A DNA stretch of 32,165 nt from a bacterium (GCA_030700025.1 JAUYKI010000017.1:66748-98912); one strand, 5' to 3'. Shown: positions 16,072-22,516, numbered from the stretch's first letter. A program made the numbers and translations. Notes: generated from the sequence alone by a model not told the origin.

Positions 16072-16430
16072 GGATAGTAGGTTAATATAGTTCGTGGTTA
16101 CGGCTGCGAACGACCAAATTCTGAAATTATGGAAAAGAGAATATTACCGGGTACGCTTGGTAATAGAGTTTTTCTTTAAATTTCTAAATCAAAATAAAGC
16201 TACTTGGTATAAAATACTGGCGGATTTTAGATCCCAAATAAGATACAGCCCTAAGAGTATTCAAAGAGCAGTGGTTTAGATGGTATTTTATACAATTCTG
16301 TCTGGCGGAACTTCAATGGTAACCGCAACGTCCCGTATCTCTACAGTGATAGCGATGAGCGGAACCTGAACCTGAATTGGTACGACAATGAGTGGAACGA
16401 GAACTACCGTTTCCTCGCAGTTCGCAAATC
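16072..16430 (+). ncRNA. Predicted DGR template RNA
   Basis: The stretch from the TATAAT box through TR has no convincing gene; a 61-codon ORF at 16094-16279 has no recognisable features. An 11-bp stem GTATAAAATAC (16207-16217) / GTATTTTATAC (16283-16293) closes a 65-nt loop and ends 3 nt before TR. A GTTCG/CGAAC stem lies near 16090-16111. Extent is estimated; the 3' end is not visible and may run into the avd antisense region. Confidence 0.55.
16297..16427 (+). repeat. DGR template repeat (TR)
   Basis: 131 bp with about 35 adenines, many in AAC/AAT codons: ten AAY codons, nine of which are altered in VR. AAY codons are favoured in DGR templates because adenine changes give broad amino-acid variety without stops. 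It lies 350 bp downstream of VR and upstream of the reverse transcriptase. Confidence 0.95.
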
Positions 16431-16433
16431 GCT

Positions 16434-16766
16434 TTATTTTATCAATTGTTTATTCCAGCCCCAAAGCATTTTGCCTATATTATTTAATTGTTCAGAAAGA
16501 ACAATATATTTTTTATTGTCTAAGGATTTTATCTCCCAAGATAATTGAAGGAAGAATTTTAATAAATCAATTTTAGAAATTGCTTTTTGTATGTAAGGTA
16601 TTTTTTGTTCTTTCGGCAGAGAACTAGCAATAAAAATTAACTCTATCGTTGTTATTAAAATAGAATCAATTTTTGATCCAAGTGTGTATTTTGTGGCCTT
16701 TGGAAAATTCGGCAAGTATTCTTGCCAGGTTTTATAAACCTTTATCAAATGCTGAATAATCGGCAA
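16434..16766 (-). CDS. avd: DGR accessory variability determinant (Avd), 5' end uncertain
   Basis: A 110-aa four-helix-bundle protein of the Avd family: IIQHLIKVYKTWQEYLPNFPK, YTLGSKID, LPKEQKIPYIQKAISKIDLL and LSEQLNNIGKMLWGW are typical. Avd forms a pentamer that binds the reverse transcriptase and template RNA. It is on the strand opposite to TR and RT and ends 7 bp from TR. The only nearby start is TTG 16766, which codes the L of the usual NLPIIQ opening, so the natural N-terminus should lie upstream. There an 11-G run interrupts the frame: ATG 16830 would be in frame if the run were one G shorter. Start or frameshift state uncertain. Confidence 0.85.
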   Translation of the reverse strand: MPIIQHLIKVYKTWQEYLPNFPKATKYTLGSKIDSILITTIELIFIASSLPKEQKIPYIQKAISKIDLLKFFLQLSWEIKSLDNKKYIVLSEQLNNIGKMLWGWNKQLIK

Positions 16767-16773
16767 ATTTCTT

Positions 16774-16784
16774 GGGGGGGGGGG
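16774..16784. repeat. Homopolymer of 11 G
   Basis: The run sits between avd and RT, inside the probable 5' end of avd (as C on its strand). Such tracts slip during replication and are also error-prone in sequencing. Confidence 0.9.
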
Positions 16785-16809
16785 CTTTATATGAAGAGTT
16801 ATTACTACT

Positions 16810-17775
16810 ATGAAAATTCAATTGATTCATAAATTTGAAGACATAATCAGCGTAGAAAATCTATTAGACGCCTGGAAAGAGTTTGTCCGGGGAAAAAGGC
16901 GTAAACCGGACGTTCAGGAATTTTCTATGAACTTAATGGATAATATCCTATTACTCCATTCTGACCTCGCTGATTTTACCTATAAACACGGCGGTTATCA
17001 AGCTTTTAACATAAGCGACCCTAAGCCGAGGAATATCCACAAGGCCAGCGTCCGGGACCGCCTGCTTCACCACGCTATATATAGAATACTTTATCCATTT
17101 TTTGACCGGACTTTTATAGCCGATTCTTATTCCTACCGGATAAATAAAGGCACGCATAAAGCCATAAATCGTTTCCGCTCTTTCGCTTATGAAGTCAGCC
17201 GGAATAACACTAAAACCTGCTGGATATTAAAGATGGATATAAGAAAATTTTTTGCCAATATTGATCACCGGATACTTATGCGGGCGCTATACCGCGGTAT
17301 AGCAGATAAATATATCTTATGGATCTTGAATGAAGTAATTAGGAGTTTTCCTAAGGGCTTGCCTTTGGGTAATTTAACATCCCAGTTATTGGTAAATATC
17401 TATATGAATGAATTGGATCAATTTATAAAACATAAATTGAAAGCTATGTATTATATCAGATACGCGGATGATTTTGTGATTTTATCTCAAAATAAGGATT
17501 GGCTGGAAAATCAGATAAAGCCGATCCAAGATTTCTTATCAGAAAAATTAAGGTTGGAATTACATCCCAACAAGATTGTTATTAAAACTTTAAGTTCCGG
17601 CGTTGATTTCCTCGGCTGGGTTAATTTCTTTGATCACCGGGTATTAAGGACAGCTACAAAAAGGAGAATGTTAAAGAGAATTAAAGAAAATCCGGCTGAG
17701 GCCACGATTAATTCTTATTTGGGGTTGATGAGGCACGGGAATACGGGAAAGCTAAAAAGAAAGATAATAATTTGA
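16810..17775 (+). CDS. DGR reverse transcriptase
   Basis: A 321-aa group II-intron-like reverse transcriptase. Motif A is KMDIRKFFANID (D143), motif B-like LPLGNLTSQ (184-192) is the form typical of DGR enzymes, and motif C is RYADDF (Y218-D221). It ends with LGWVNFF and LMRHGNTGKLKRK; there is no maturase or endonuclease domain. It copies TR RNA with adenine-specific errors. It is a little shorter than most DGR RTs (roughly 330-400). ATG 16810 has no good ribosome binding site. The family motifs and the TR/VR pair make the call secure. Confidence 0.96.
   Translation: MKIQLIHKFEDIISVENLLDAWKEFVRGKRRKPDVQEFSMNLMDNILLLHSDLADFTYKHGGYQAFNISDPKPRNIHKASVRDRLLHHAIYRILYPFFDRTFIADSYSYRINKGTHKAINRFRSFAYEVSRNNTKTCWILKMDIRKFFANIDHRILMRALYRGIADKYILWILNEVIRSFPKGLPLGNLTSQLLVNIYMNELDQFIKHKLKAMYYIRYADDFVILSQNKDWLENQIKPIQDFLSEKLRLELHPNKIVIKTLSSGVDFLGWVNFFDHRVLRTATKRRMLKRIKENPAEATINSYLGLMRHGNTGKLKRKIII
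17286..17303. repeat. 18-bp perfect palindrome inside RT, copy 1
   Basis: GCTATACCGCGGTATAGC. The same palindrome occurs at 22517-22536. Here it encodes LYRGIA within the reverse transcriptase. Confidence 0.85.
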
Positions 17776-17800
17776 CAAATGGGTTTTTTTATTGTATACT
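17772..17800 (+). promoter_or_regulatory. Promoter of the 17836-18393 region
   Basis: TTGACA (17772-17777), 17-bp spacer, TATACT (17795-17800). The -35 overlaps the end of RT. Confidence 0.8.
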
Positions 17801-17835
17801 AGATTTAGTCCTTAAAATACGCGCTCACTGTATTA

Positions 17836-18027
17836 GTGGGTGTCAAAGGAGGCGGCGCATGGACCCGTTTGATACTGGCGAAACAACACCAGTTTGCGAA
17901 CTTCAAGAAAGGTATTCGGGCGTATCTTTGGAATAACCCCTTTGGCAGAGCTTTGCTGATGGCGGTTATTAAGAAGGGAAGGCCATGGCTCGCGAATTGC
18001 CGGTTTGCGGCAGTGCGCGCTCAATAA
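17836..18027 (+). pseudogene. Degenerate fragment of the DGR-target family (paralogue 3)
   Basis: This frame ends ANCRFAAVRAQ, matching the CRFAAVQL and TRFAAVKL ends of the other paralogues, and resembles only their last 50 or so residues. The strong AAAGGAGG (17845-17852) is correctly spaced for ATG 17859, but that ATG is in another frame and stops after 25 codons (MDPFDTGETTPVCELQERY...). So the ribosome site and the conserved C-terminus are out of frame. Either a frameshift has killed the gene, or a 25-aa leader peptide is translated ahead of the 18043 gene. Truncated paralogue is the preferred view. Confidence 0.5.
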
Positions 18028-18042
18028 CTAAGGAGGTGGATC

Positions 18043-18393
18043 ATGCGTCGAGTCGGCAGACTGTACGGGTTCGTGAATGGCGATGGCCGGACGGAATGGC
18101 GCCGGCTGGTTGCTAAGCGTCCCAATGACCTGAAGAATCCTCTTCAGTTCAGCGCGATTCTGGCGGTGACGAACGTGGGTGACAATCCTCCCGAGCGTTA
18201 TCCGGCAATTGATGAAAGCATCATCTGCCGGAAGTGCGAAGGAAGCGGTTGTTTTCCGTCGGCGTTCTGCCGTTGTTCCAAGTGCCAGGGAACTGGCCGG
18301 AGGGCGATGCCGCGGGTTCTGAGGCCGCGCAGCCGTCCGAATCCTATCTGGCTGTCCAGTCCGATGTCCCAGCTCTTTCCGCATCTCGGCTAA
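18043..18393 (+). CDS. Small protein with DnaJ-type zinc motif
   Basis: A 116-aa protein. The middle has two DnaJ-like CxxCxGxG motifs, C62RKCEGSG and C78SKCQGTG, with extra cysteines C70 and C76, enough for one zinc site of the DnaJ cysteine-rich type. No J domain or DnaJ C-terminal domain is present. The N-terminus is basic and the C-terminus rich in R, P and S. ATG 18043 follows AAGGAGG. It shares a promoter with the degenerate target paralogue upstream. The role is unknown; binding of unfolded protein or RNA is possible but not shown. Confidence 0.65.
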   Translation: MRRVGRLYGFVNGDGRTEWRRLVAKRPNDLKNPLQFSAILAVTNVGDNPPERYPAIDESIICRKCEGSGCFPSAFCRCSKCQGTGRRAMPRVLRPRSRPNPIWLSSPMSQLFPHLG

Positions 18394-18417
18394 TAGCTGA
18401 ATAAGCTAGGTGGCCAG

Positions 18418-18450
18418 CCCCTCCGACGCAATGTCGGAGGGGTATTTTAT
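18418..18450 (+). terminator. Intrinsic terminator
   Basis: CCCCTCCGAC/GTCGGAGGGG stem with loop GCAAT, then TATTTTATT. The stem is nearly the same as at 11555. Confidence 0.88.
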
Positions 18451-18505
18451 TATTTTATTTAGTCATGTTATTCTAAATAAAACATTCTTTGAAAAGAGGT
18501 ATATA

Positions 18506-19150
18506 ATGAGAAACAAGATGGCAATGGTTAAGCGGGGAAAATTTATTGTTCTAGATGGTGTTGATGGCTGCGGCAAGGGAACGCAGGCAAAGCTTTTAAC
18601 GGCTTACATTTTTGATAAAAGCAAAGACAACCATGTTTGCCTTACCCGCGAGCCTTATCGTTCGCGTTATTATCAGGAAATCCGCCGGCTTTTGAAATCC
18701 GGACTGGATCCTTTAGCTAATGCGCTGCGTTTAGCCTGGCTGTTTGTCGCCGATCGAAAGGTGCATGTTAAAATGATTTTTCGGCATCTTCGGGAAGTTC
18801 ATCATATTATTTCCGACCGTTATAAATATTCCACCTTGGCTTATCAGCAGGCGCAGGGAGTTTCCTTAAAGAAATTAATCGCCATGCATCGGGGTATATT
18901 GGTTCCTGACTTAACCATTATCGTGGATGTTCCGATTAAAGTAGCTTTGCAAAGGATTAAGAAGGATATTAAAGGCGGAAAACGCTATAAAGAAGTTTTT
19001 GAGCAAAAAGCTTTCCAGGAAAAACTCCGTAAAAATATGCTGGCCTTGCCTAAACAATTGCCGAAAGAAAGAATAGTAGTTATCAACGGCAATCAATCTA
19101 AAGAAAAAGTCTTTGAAGCGATTAGGAGAGAAGTAGATAAGATACTGTAA
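18506..19150 (+). CDS. tmk: Thymidylate kinase
   Basis: A 214-aa P-loop nucleoside monophosphate kinase that phosphorylates dTMP to dTDP. It has the Walker A motif GVDGCGKGT (18-26), the TREP motif, and DRYKYSTLAYQ (about 103), which is diagnostic of thymidylate kinases. The C-terminal part is lysine-rich. ATG 18506 with AGAGG upstream is chosen; a longer ORF from 18410 would span the preceding terminator. It lies near two nucleoside-deoxyribosyltransferase-like genes, suggesting a nucleotide salvage theme. Confidence 0.9.
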   Translation: MRNKMAMVKRGKFIVLDGVDGCGKGTQAKLLTAYIFDKSKDNHVCLTREPYRSRYYQEIRRLLKSGLDPLANALRLAWLFVADRKVHVKMIFRHLREVHHIISDRYKYSTLAYQQAQGVSLKKLIAMHRGILVPDLTIIVDVPIKVALQRIKKDIKGGKRYKEVFEQKAFQEKLRKNMLALPKQLPKERIVVINGNQSKEKVFEAIRREVDKIL

Positions 19151-19155
19151 GAATT

Positions 19156-19183
19156 TCTAAATCCTAATATCTAATTTCTAATA
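19156..19183 (+). repeat. Four degenerate 7-bp repeats after tmk
   Basis: TCTAAAT, CCTAATA, TCTAATT, TCTAATA in tandem. Confidence 0.75.
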
Positions 19184-19185
19184 CG

Positions 19186-19207
19186 GCTCCGCAAAGCGGA
19201 GCTTTTT
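19186..19207 (+). terminator. Terminator of tmk
   Basis: GCTCCGC-AAA-GCGGAGC followed by TTTTT. Confidence 0.85.
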
Positions 19208-19210
19208 GTT

Positions 19211-19238
19211 TGATACCTGATACTTGACACCCGATACT
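19211..19238 (+). repeat. Four degenerate 7-bp repeats
   Basis: TGATACC, TGATACT, TGACACC, CGATACT in tandem. The units are close to those at 14491-14518. Confidence 0.75.
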
Positions 19239-19280
19239 TTTAATTTTACCCTCTAAGTGGAACATTGACACCGCCCAAAT

Positions 19281-19333
19281 GCGCTCTCTGCATCAATATT
19301 TCTACCAGCCGAAATCATTGATGCAGAGAGCGC
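19281..19333 (+). promoter_or_regulatory. Long perfect hairpin in the leader of the 19351 gene
   Basis: GCGCTCTCTGCATCAAT (19281-19297) pairs perfectly over 17 bp with 19317-19333, around a 19-nt loop. The 3' arm ends 6 nt before the AAGGAGG ribosome site. It could control translation, or be an operator; TTGACA at 19265-19270 lies just upstream but has no good -10. Confidence 0.7.
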
Positions 19334-19350
19334 TAACAAGGAGGACACGA

Positions 19351-19971
19351 ATGAACAACCGAAGACGGCGTTACCGTTACACCACCTATCTGGCGGGTCC
19401 AATGCAGGCGGTTGCCCATAGCGGCGCCGGCTGGAGGGTTTTTTTCACTAAGCTTCTGGAGCGTTATGGCGTTCGGGTGCAGAATCCGGTTACATCGGAA
19501 TCCAAAAAGACCGGCATGACGGCTACCCGCACCAAAAGCTTTTTAAAAGTTTTGGCTCCCGCGGTAATTTTAGGAGATAAGTACGCGAGAAAGAAGTTTC
19601 GGAAGATCATGGGCCGTATTAAGCGCGCTGACTTTAGGATGGTGGATCGTTGCCATTTTATTATTGCCCAGGTGATTGAGGGAGTGGTATCGCAAGGTAC
19701 GTCATCGGAAATCAAGTACGCCGCCGACAAGAAGATTCCGGTTTATGTTTTATACAGCGGACGGCCGCAATACTTTAGCCATTGGCTTTTGGATGACGTG
19801 CTGGCGTCCGGCGGACGGGTATTCTTGGAAGAGAAGAGACACGGCTTTAAGAAGTGTTTGGACTTCCTTCGCAGCCGGTTTGCTCTGGAAGAGTTTGAAA
19901 GGAACGGCAAGCGGCGGATAGAGCGGGCCAAAAATAAGGCCGACAAAGCCGCGGCAGTTTCCAGCAAGTAA
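19351..19971 (+). CDS. Nucleoside 2-deoxyribosyltransferase-like protein
   Basis: A 206-aa protein. It opens with a basic stretch and then YLAGPM (13-18) and SGAGWR (24-29), followed later by ADFRMVDRCHFIIAQV, GTSSEIKYA and KKIPVYVLY. This is the order of the nucleoside deoxyribosyltransferase superfamily, where the E in GTSSE is in the catalytic position. The C-terminus is a charged helix (about 160-206) not usual in the family. ATG 19351 follows AAGGAGG. It may exchange nucleobases on deoxyribose, hydrolyse modified nucleotides, or belong to a related Rossmann family; substrate not determinable. Confidence 0.65.
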   Translation: MNNRRRRYRYTTYLAGPMQAVAHSGAGWRVFFTKLLERYGVRVQNPVTSESKKTGMTATRTKSFLKVLAPAVILGDKYARKKFRKIMGRIKRADFRMVDRCHFIIAQVIEGVVSQGTSSEIKYAADKKIPVYVLYSGRPQYFSHWLLDDVLASGGRVFLEEKRHGFKKCLDFLRSRFALEEFERNGKRRIERAKNKADKAAAVSSK

Positions 19972-19977
19972 AATTTA

Positions 19978-20006
19978 AGCCCCGTTTATATAACGGGGCT
20001 TTTTTG
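19978..20006 (+). terminator. Intrinsic terminator
   Basis: AGCCCCGTT/AACGGGGCT stem, 5-nt loop, then TTTTTG. Confidence 0.9.
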
Positions 20007-20007
20007 T

Positions 20008-20013
20008 TACAAT
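20008..20013 (+). promoter_or_regulatory. -10 box ahead of the gatB leader ORF
   Basis: TACAAT ends 7 nt before ATG 20021. The expected -35 lies inside the preceding terminator and is poor. Confidence 0.45.
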
Positions 20014-20020
20014 TTTAGTA

Positions 20021-20149
20021 ATGAAATACAACCCGACAATTGGCTTGGAAGTTCACCCCGCACTAAAAGAAATAGTGCTTTCACGGCTAATCGCCGGAAA
20101 GCGGAATCGCTATTTCTTTAGTGACGGGGCAAGCGCGCTTTATGTCTAA
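20021..20149 (+). CDS. Leader ORF mimicking the GatB N-terminus
   Basis: A 42-codon ORF starting MKYNPTIGLEVHP, almost the same as the GatB opening MSKYIPTIGLEVHA, but with many different codons, so it is not a recent copy. After residue 13 it runs through an inverted repeat and ends at TAA 20147-20149, overlapping the gatB start (ATG 20142) by 8 nt in another frame. It is either the relic of an older gatB start split off by insertion of the palindrome, or a leader peptide coupled to gatB. It has the -10 box; gatB itself has no separate promoter in view. Confidence 0.6.
   Translation: MKYNPTIGLEVHPALKEIVLSRLIAGKRNRYFFSDGASALYV
20056..20129. repeat. Imperfect inverted repeat inside the gatB leader ORF
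   Basis: The left arm, CCCCGCACTAAAAGAAATAG (20056-20075), matches the complement of 20110-20129 except for one base in each of two places. The centre holds a GC-rich CGGCTAATCGCCG turn. It looks like an inserted palindromic element. Confidence 0.7.
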
Positions 20150-21596
20150 ATACATTCCTACAATTGGTCTTGAGGTGCACGCTGAGCTTCGTACTAAAAC
20201 GAAGATGTTTTGTGATTGTCCGAATAATTCGGACGAGATTCATCCGAATACCAACGTGTGCCCGATTTGCTTAGGCCACCCGGGAACTTTGCCGACAATT
20301 AATAAAAAAGCCGTGGAAATGGTTATCAAATTAGGATTCGCGCTTGGTTCGGAAATCAGCCCTAATTTTAAGTTTGATAGAAAGAATTATTTTTATCCGG
20401 ACCTGCCTAAGGGTTATCAGATTTCCCAGTTTGATCAGCCGATCGTTAAAGGGGGCCAATTATCCGGCGTTAAAATCAATCGGGTTCATTTGGAAGAAGA
20501 TGCCGCTAAATTGCTTCATGCTCCGGACGGCCGGTCTTCTCTGGTGGATTTTAACCGCGGCGGCGTGCCGTTGATGGAGCTGGTTACGGAGCCGGATATT
20601 CATGGAATTAAAGAAGCGTCCGCTTTTGTCAGGGAATTGCAGTCTATTTTGCGTTATTTGGAAATTTCGGACGCGGATTTGGAAAAGGGGCAAATGCGGG
20701 TGGATGCTATCATAAGTTTGACTTACGACCAACGACCAACGACCAACGACCAATTAGGGACCAAGGTAGAAATAAAAAATCTTAATTCTTTCCGGGCTAT
20801 TGAAGAGGCGCTGAATTATGAAATTGAACGGCAGTCCCAAGCTTTGGATTCCGGAAGTGAAATCGCGCAGGAAACCCGCGGTTGGAATGACATCAAAAAA
20901 ATAACCACGAGCCAGCGCAGTAAGGAACAGGCGCACGATTACCGGTATTTTCCTGAGCCGGATTTACCGCCACTGACTAGCGATGCTTTTGATTTGAAGG
21001 CCATTAAGTTGTCCGTGCCGGAATTGCCCGCGGAAAAGCGAGAGCGATTTCAGAAACAATACGGATTGCAAGATATCCAAGCCGCGCTTTTGGTAGAAGA
21101 ACGGCTAATGGCTCAATTTTTTGAGGAAACAGTGTCGGAGCTAGAGGAGGAAAATGATAAAACTGCTTCACCGGAGCAAGTTAAATTAGTTTTTAATTAT
21201 TTAACTTCAGACCTGCGGGGCTTAATGGCGGAGTTGGAAGCTGGCTTTCGGGATATGAAAATTACCGCGGAGAATTTTGCTGATTTAATTAAGTTAATTG
21301 CCAGCGGCGGCATTTCCAGCCGAGTAGCGAAAGATGTACTTAGAAAAATGATGGAAACCGGCTTAGATCCGCGGGAAATTGTTAAGCAGGAGGGACTGGA
21401 GCAAGTTTCCGGCGGCGAAGAGTTGGAATTAATGGTTAAGAAAATCGTGGAAGAAAATCCGAACGCGGTGGCGGATTATAAAAAAGGAAAAACTAACGCC
21501 CTCCAATTTTTAGTGGGCAAGGCAATGGGCGCTTTGAGGGGCAGAGGCCATCCGGAAGTTCTGCGGAAATTGTTTGAGGAAGAGTTGATTAAATAG
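20142..21596 (+). CDS. gatB: Asp-tRNA(Asn)/Glu-tRNA(Gln) amidotransferase subunit B
   Basis: A 484-aa kinase-like subunit of GatCAB, which converts Glu-tRNA(Gln) and Asp-tRNA(Asn) to the amide forms. TIGLEVHAELRTKTKMFC and NVCPICLGHPGTLP carry the zinc cysteines. KNYFYPDLPKGYQISQ, VHLEEDAAK, DFNRGGVPLMELVTEPD and KVEIKNLNSF are hallmark segments. The C-terminal tRNA-binding tail (YqeY-like, about 345-484) is present, ending near GRGHPEVLRKLFEEEL. A short insertion before LGTKVEIKN is encoded by four exact ACGACCA units. Its start codon is overlapped by the leader ORF. gatA and gatC are not next to it. Confidence 0.96.
   Translation: MSKYIPTIGLEVHAELRTKTKMFCDCPNNSDEIHPNTNVCPICLGHPGTLPTINKKAVEMVIKLGFALGSEISPNFKFDRKNYFYPDLPKGYQISQFDQPIVKGGQLSGVKINRVHLEEDAAKLLHAPDGRSSLVDFNRGGVPLMELVTEPDIHGIKEASAFVRELQSILRYLEISDADLEKGQMRVDAIISLTYDQRPTTNDQLGTKVEIKNLNSFRAIEEALNYEIERQSQALDSGSEIAQETRGWNDIKKITTSQRSKEQAHDYRYFPEPDLPPLTSDAFDLKAIKLSVPELPAEKRERFQKQYGLQDIQAALLVEERLMAQFFEETVSELEEENDKTASPEQVKLVFNYLTSDLRGLMAELEAGFRDMKITAENFADLIKLIASGGISSRVAKDVLRKMMETGLDPREIVKQEGLEQVSGGEELELMVKKIVEENPNAVADYKKGKTNALQFLVGKAMGALRGRGHPEVLRKLFEEELIK
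20725..20752 (+). repeat. Four exact 7-bp repeats inside gatB
   Basis: ACGACCA four times in tandem, encoding DQRPTTNDQ in a surface-loop position between two conserved segments. Confidence 0.92.
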
Positions 21597-21652
21597 TTAT
21601 TTTGAATTAATATTGTAGCGCACCTTAAGAATGGGTTGGGGAGAAAAAAACG

Positions 21653-21871
21653 ATGACCACGCTATTTGTGGTGGCGGTAGCTCTTTGGCTGGCGGATATG
21701 CTTGGAATTGGCAATCGGCGGTTCGTGAATTTGGCGCTAGCGGGATTTTCGGCTGTAATTGGGGCGGTGCTCTTTTTATCTCTTTTAGTGGCGTTTAACT
21801 TAGTTAATGCTTTGTTGTGCGTTGTTTGGACCATTTGCGGTGCTCGCGCTTATGAAAAGGCGAATAGTTAA
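21653..21871 (+). CDS. Small two-helix membrane protein, function unknown
   Basis: A 72-aa protein that is hydrophobic over most of its length: helices about 3-20 and 25-63 (likely two spans), with a short charged tail (AYEKANS). GGGGAG lies upstream of ATG 21653. Terminator follows at once. No family recognised. Confidence 0.6.
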   Translation: MTTLFVVAVALWLADMLGIGNRRFVNLALAGFSAVIGAVLFLSLLVAFNLVNALLCVVWTICGARAYEKANS

Positions 21872-21877
21872 TCAAGT

Positions 21878-21909
21878 AAACCTCGATAAGATCGGGGTTT
21901 TTATTTTTC
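21878..21909 (+). terminator. Intrinsic terminator
   Basis: AAACCTCGAT/ATCGGGGTTT stem, AAG loop, then TTATTTTT. Confidence 0.85.
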
Positions 21910-21921
21910 AACATTTGGTTC

Positions 21922-21950
21922 TTGAAGAGAAATTAGGGTAATGTTAAAAT
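21922..21950 (+). promoter_or_regulatory. Promoter of the 21986 gene
   Basis: TTGAAG (21922-21927), 17-bp spacer, TAAAAT (21945-21950). Confidence 0.6.
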
Positions 21951-21985
21951 AATTCAAGCAGTTTGAAAAAGCTAGGGAGGGAATC

Positions 21986-22477
21986 ATGACGATATACCTT
22001 ATCGGCTCTTTGAAGAATAAAGAAATTCCGGCAATCGGCGTTCAGTTGCGGGCATTGGGCTATGATGCGTTTGATGATTGGTTTGCTCCGGGGCCGGAAG
22101 CGGATGATTTCTGGAAGAAGTATGAAGAATCCAGGGGAAGAACTTATGCCGAGGCATTAAAGGGCCACGCGGCGAAGCATATTTATGAATTTGATAAATT
22201 TCATCTAGACAGGGCAGATATCGGACTTTTGATTATGCCCGCGGGAAAATCAGCGCATATGGAATTGGGTTACATGACGGGAAGTAAGAAACCCACCTTT
22301 GTTTTAATGGATAAGCCGGACCGTTGGGATGTTATGTATCAGTTTGCTTCAGGTATTTTCTTCAGCATGGCCGAGGCGCTGGAATACTTTAAAGACAGGG
22401 CAAAAGTTCTGAAAGAAATTCGGAAGCTAAAGAGAAAAAAGAGGAAGAATCATAAAAATAAATCCAAGCCCGCATAA
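21986..22477 (+). CDS. Nucleoside 2-deoxyribosyltransferase family protein
   Basis: A 163-aa protein. It opens MTIYLIGSLKN, the first strand and loop of nucleoside deoxyribosyltransferases, and has DRADIGLLIMPAGKSAHMELGYM, in which the E of MELG is the usual catalytic glutamate, then KKPTFVLMD. The C-terminal 25 residues are almost all K and R, so it may bind nucleic acid. GGAGGG precedes ATG 21986. It is the second member of this superfamily within 3 kb; sequences differ clearly from the 19351 protein. Confidence 0.72.
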   Translation: MTIYLIGSLKNKEIPAIGVQLRALGYDAFDDWFAPGPEADDFWKKYEESRGRTYAEALKGHAAKHIYEFDKFHLDRADIGLLIMPAGKSAHMELGYMTGSKKPTFVLMDKPDRWDVMYQFASGIFFSMAEALEYFKDRAKVLKEIRKLKRKKRKNHKNKSKPA

Positions 22478-22490
22478 TTGCGGGTTTTTT
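22466..22490 (+). terminator. Intrinsic terminator overlapping the gene end
   Basis: CCCGCA-TAAT-TGCGGG then TTTTTT. The stop codon lies inside the hairpin. Confidence 0.85.
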
Positions 22491-22516
22491 GTTTTTTGAT
22501 CAAAGTTATTTTCAGA

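Noticed and set aside
16094-16279. 61-codon GTG-start ORF between VR and TR
   Set aside because: No ribosome binding site and no recognisable motif; the stretch is better explained as the leader of the template RNA.
16388-16576. 62-codon ORF starting in TR
   Set aside because: It runs through the template repeat and antisense avd, has no ribosome site, and the TR is non-coding by its VR relationship.
18028-18384. Minus-strand ORF opposite the DnaJ-zinc-like gene
   Set aside because: The plus-strand frame has AAGGAGG and paired CxxCxGxG motifs; the minus frame has neither.
20021-20149. Recent duplication of the gatB start
   Set aside because: Protein similarity is high but many codons differ, so the copy is not recent at DNA level; an old or foreign origin is favoured.
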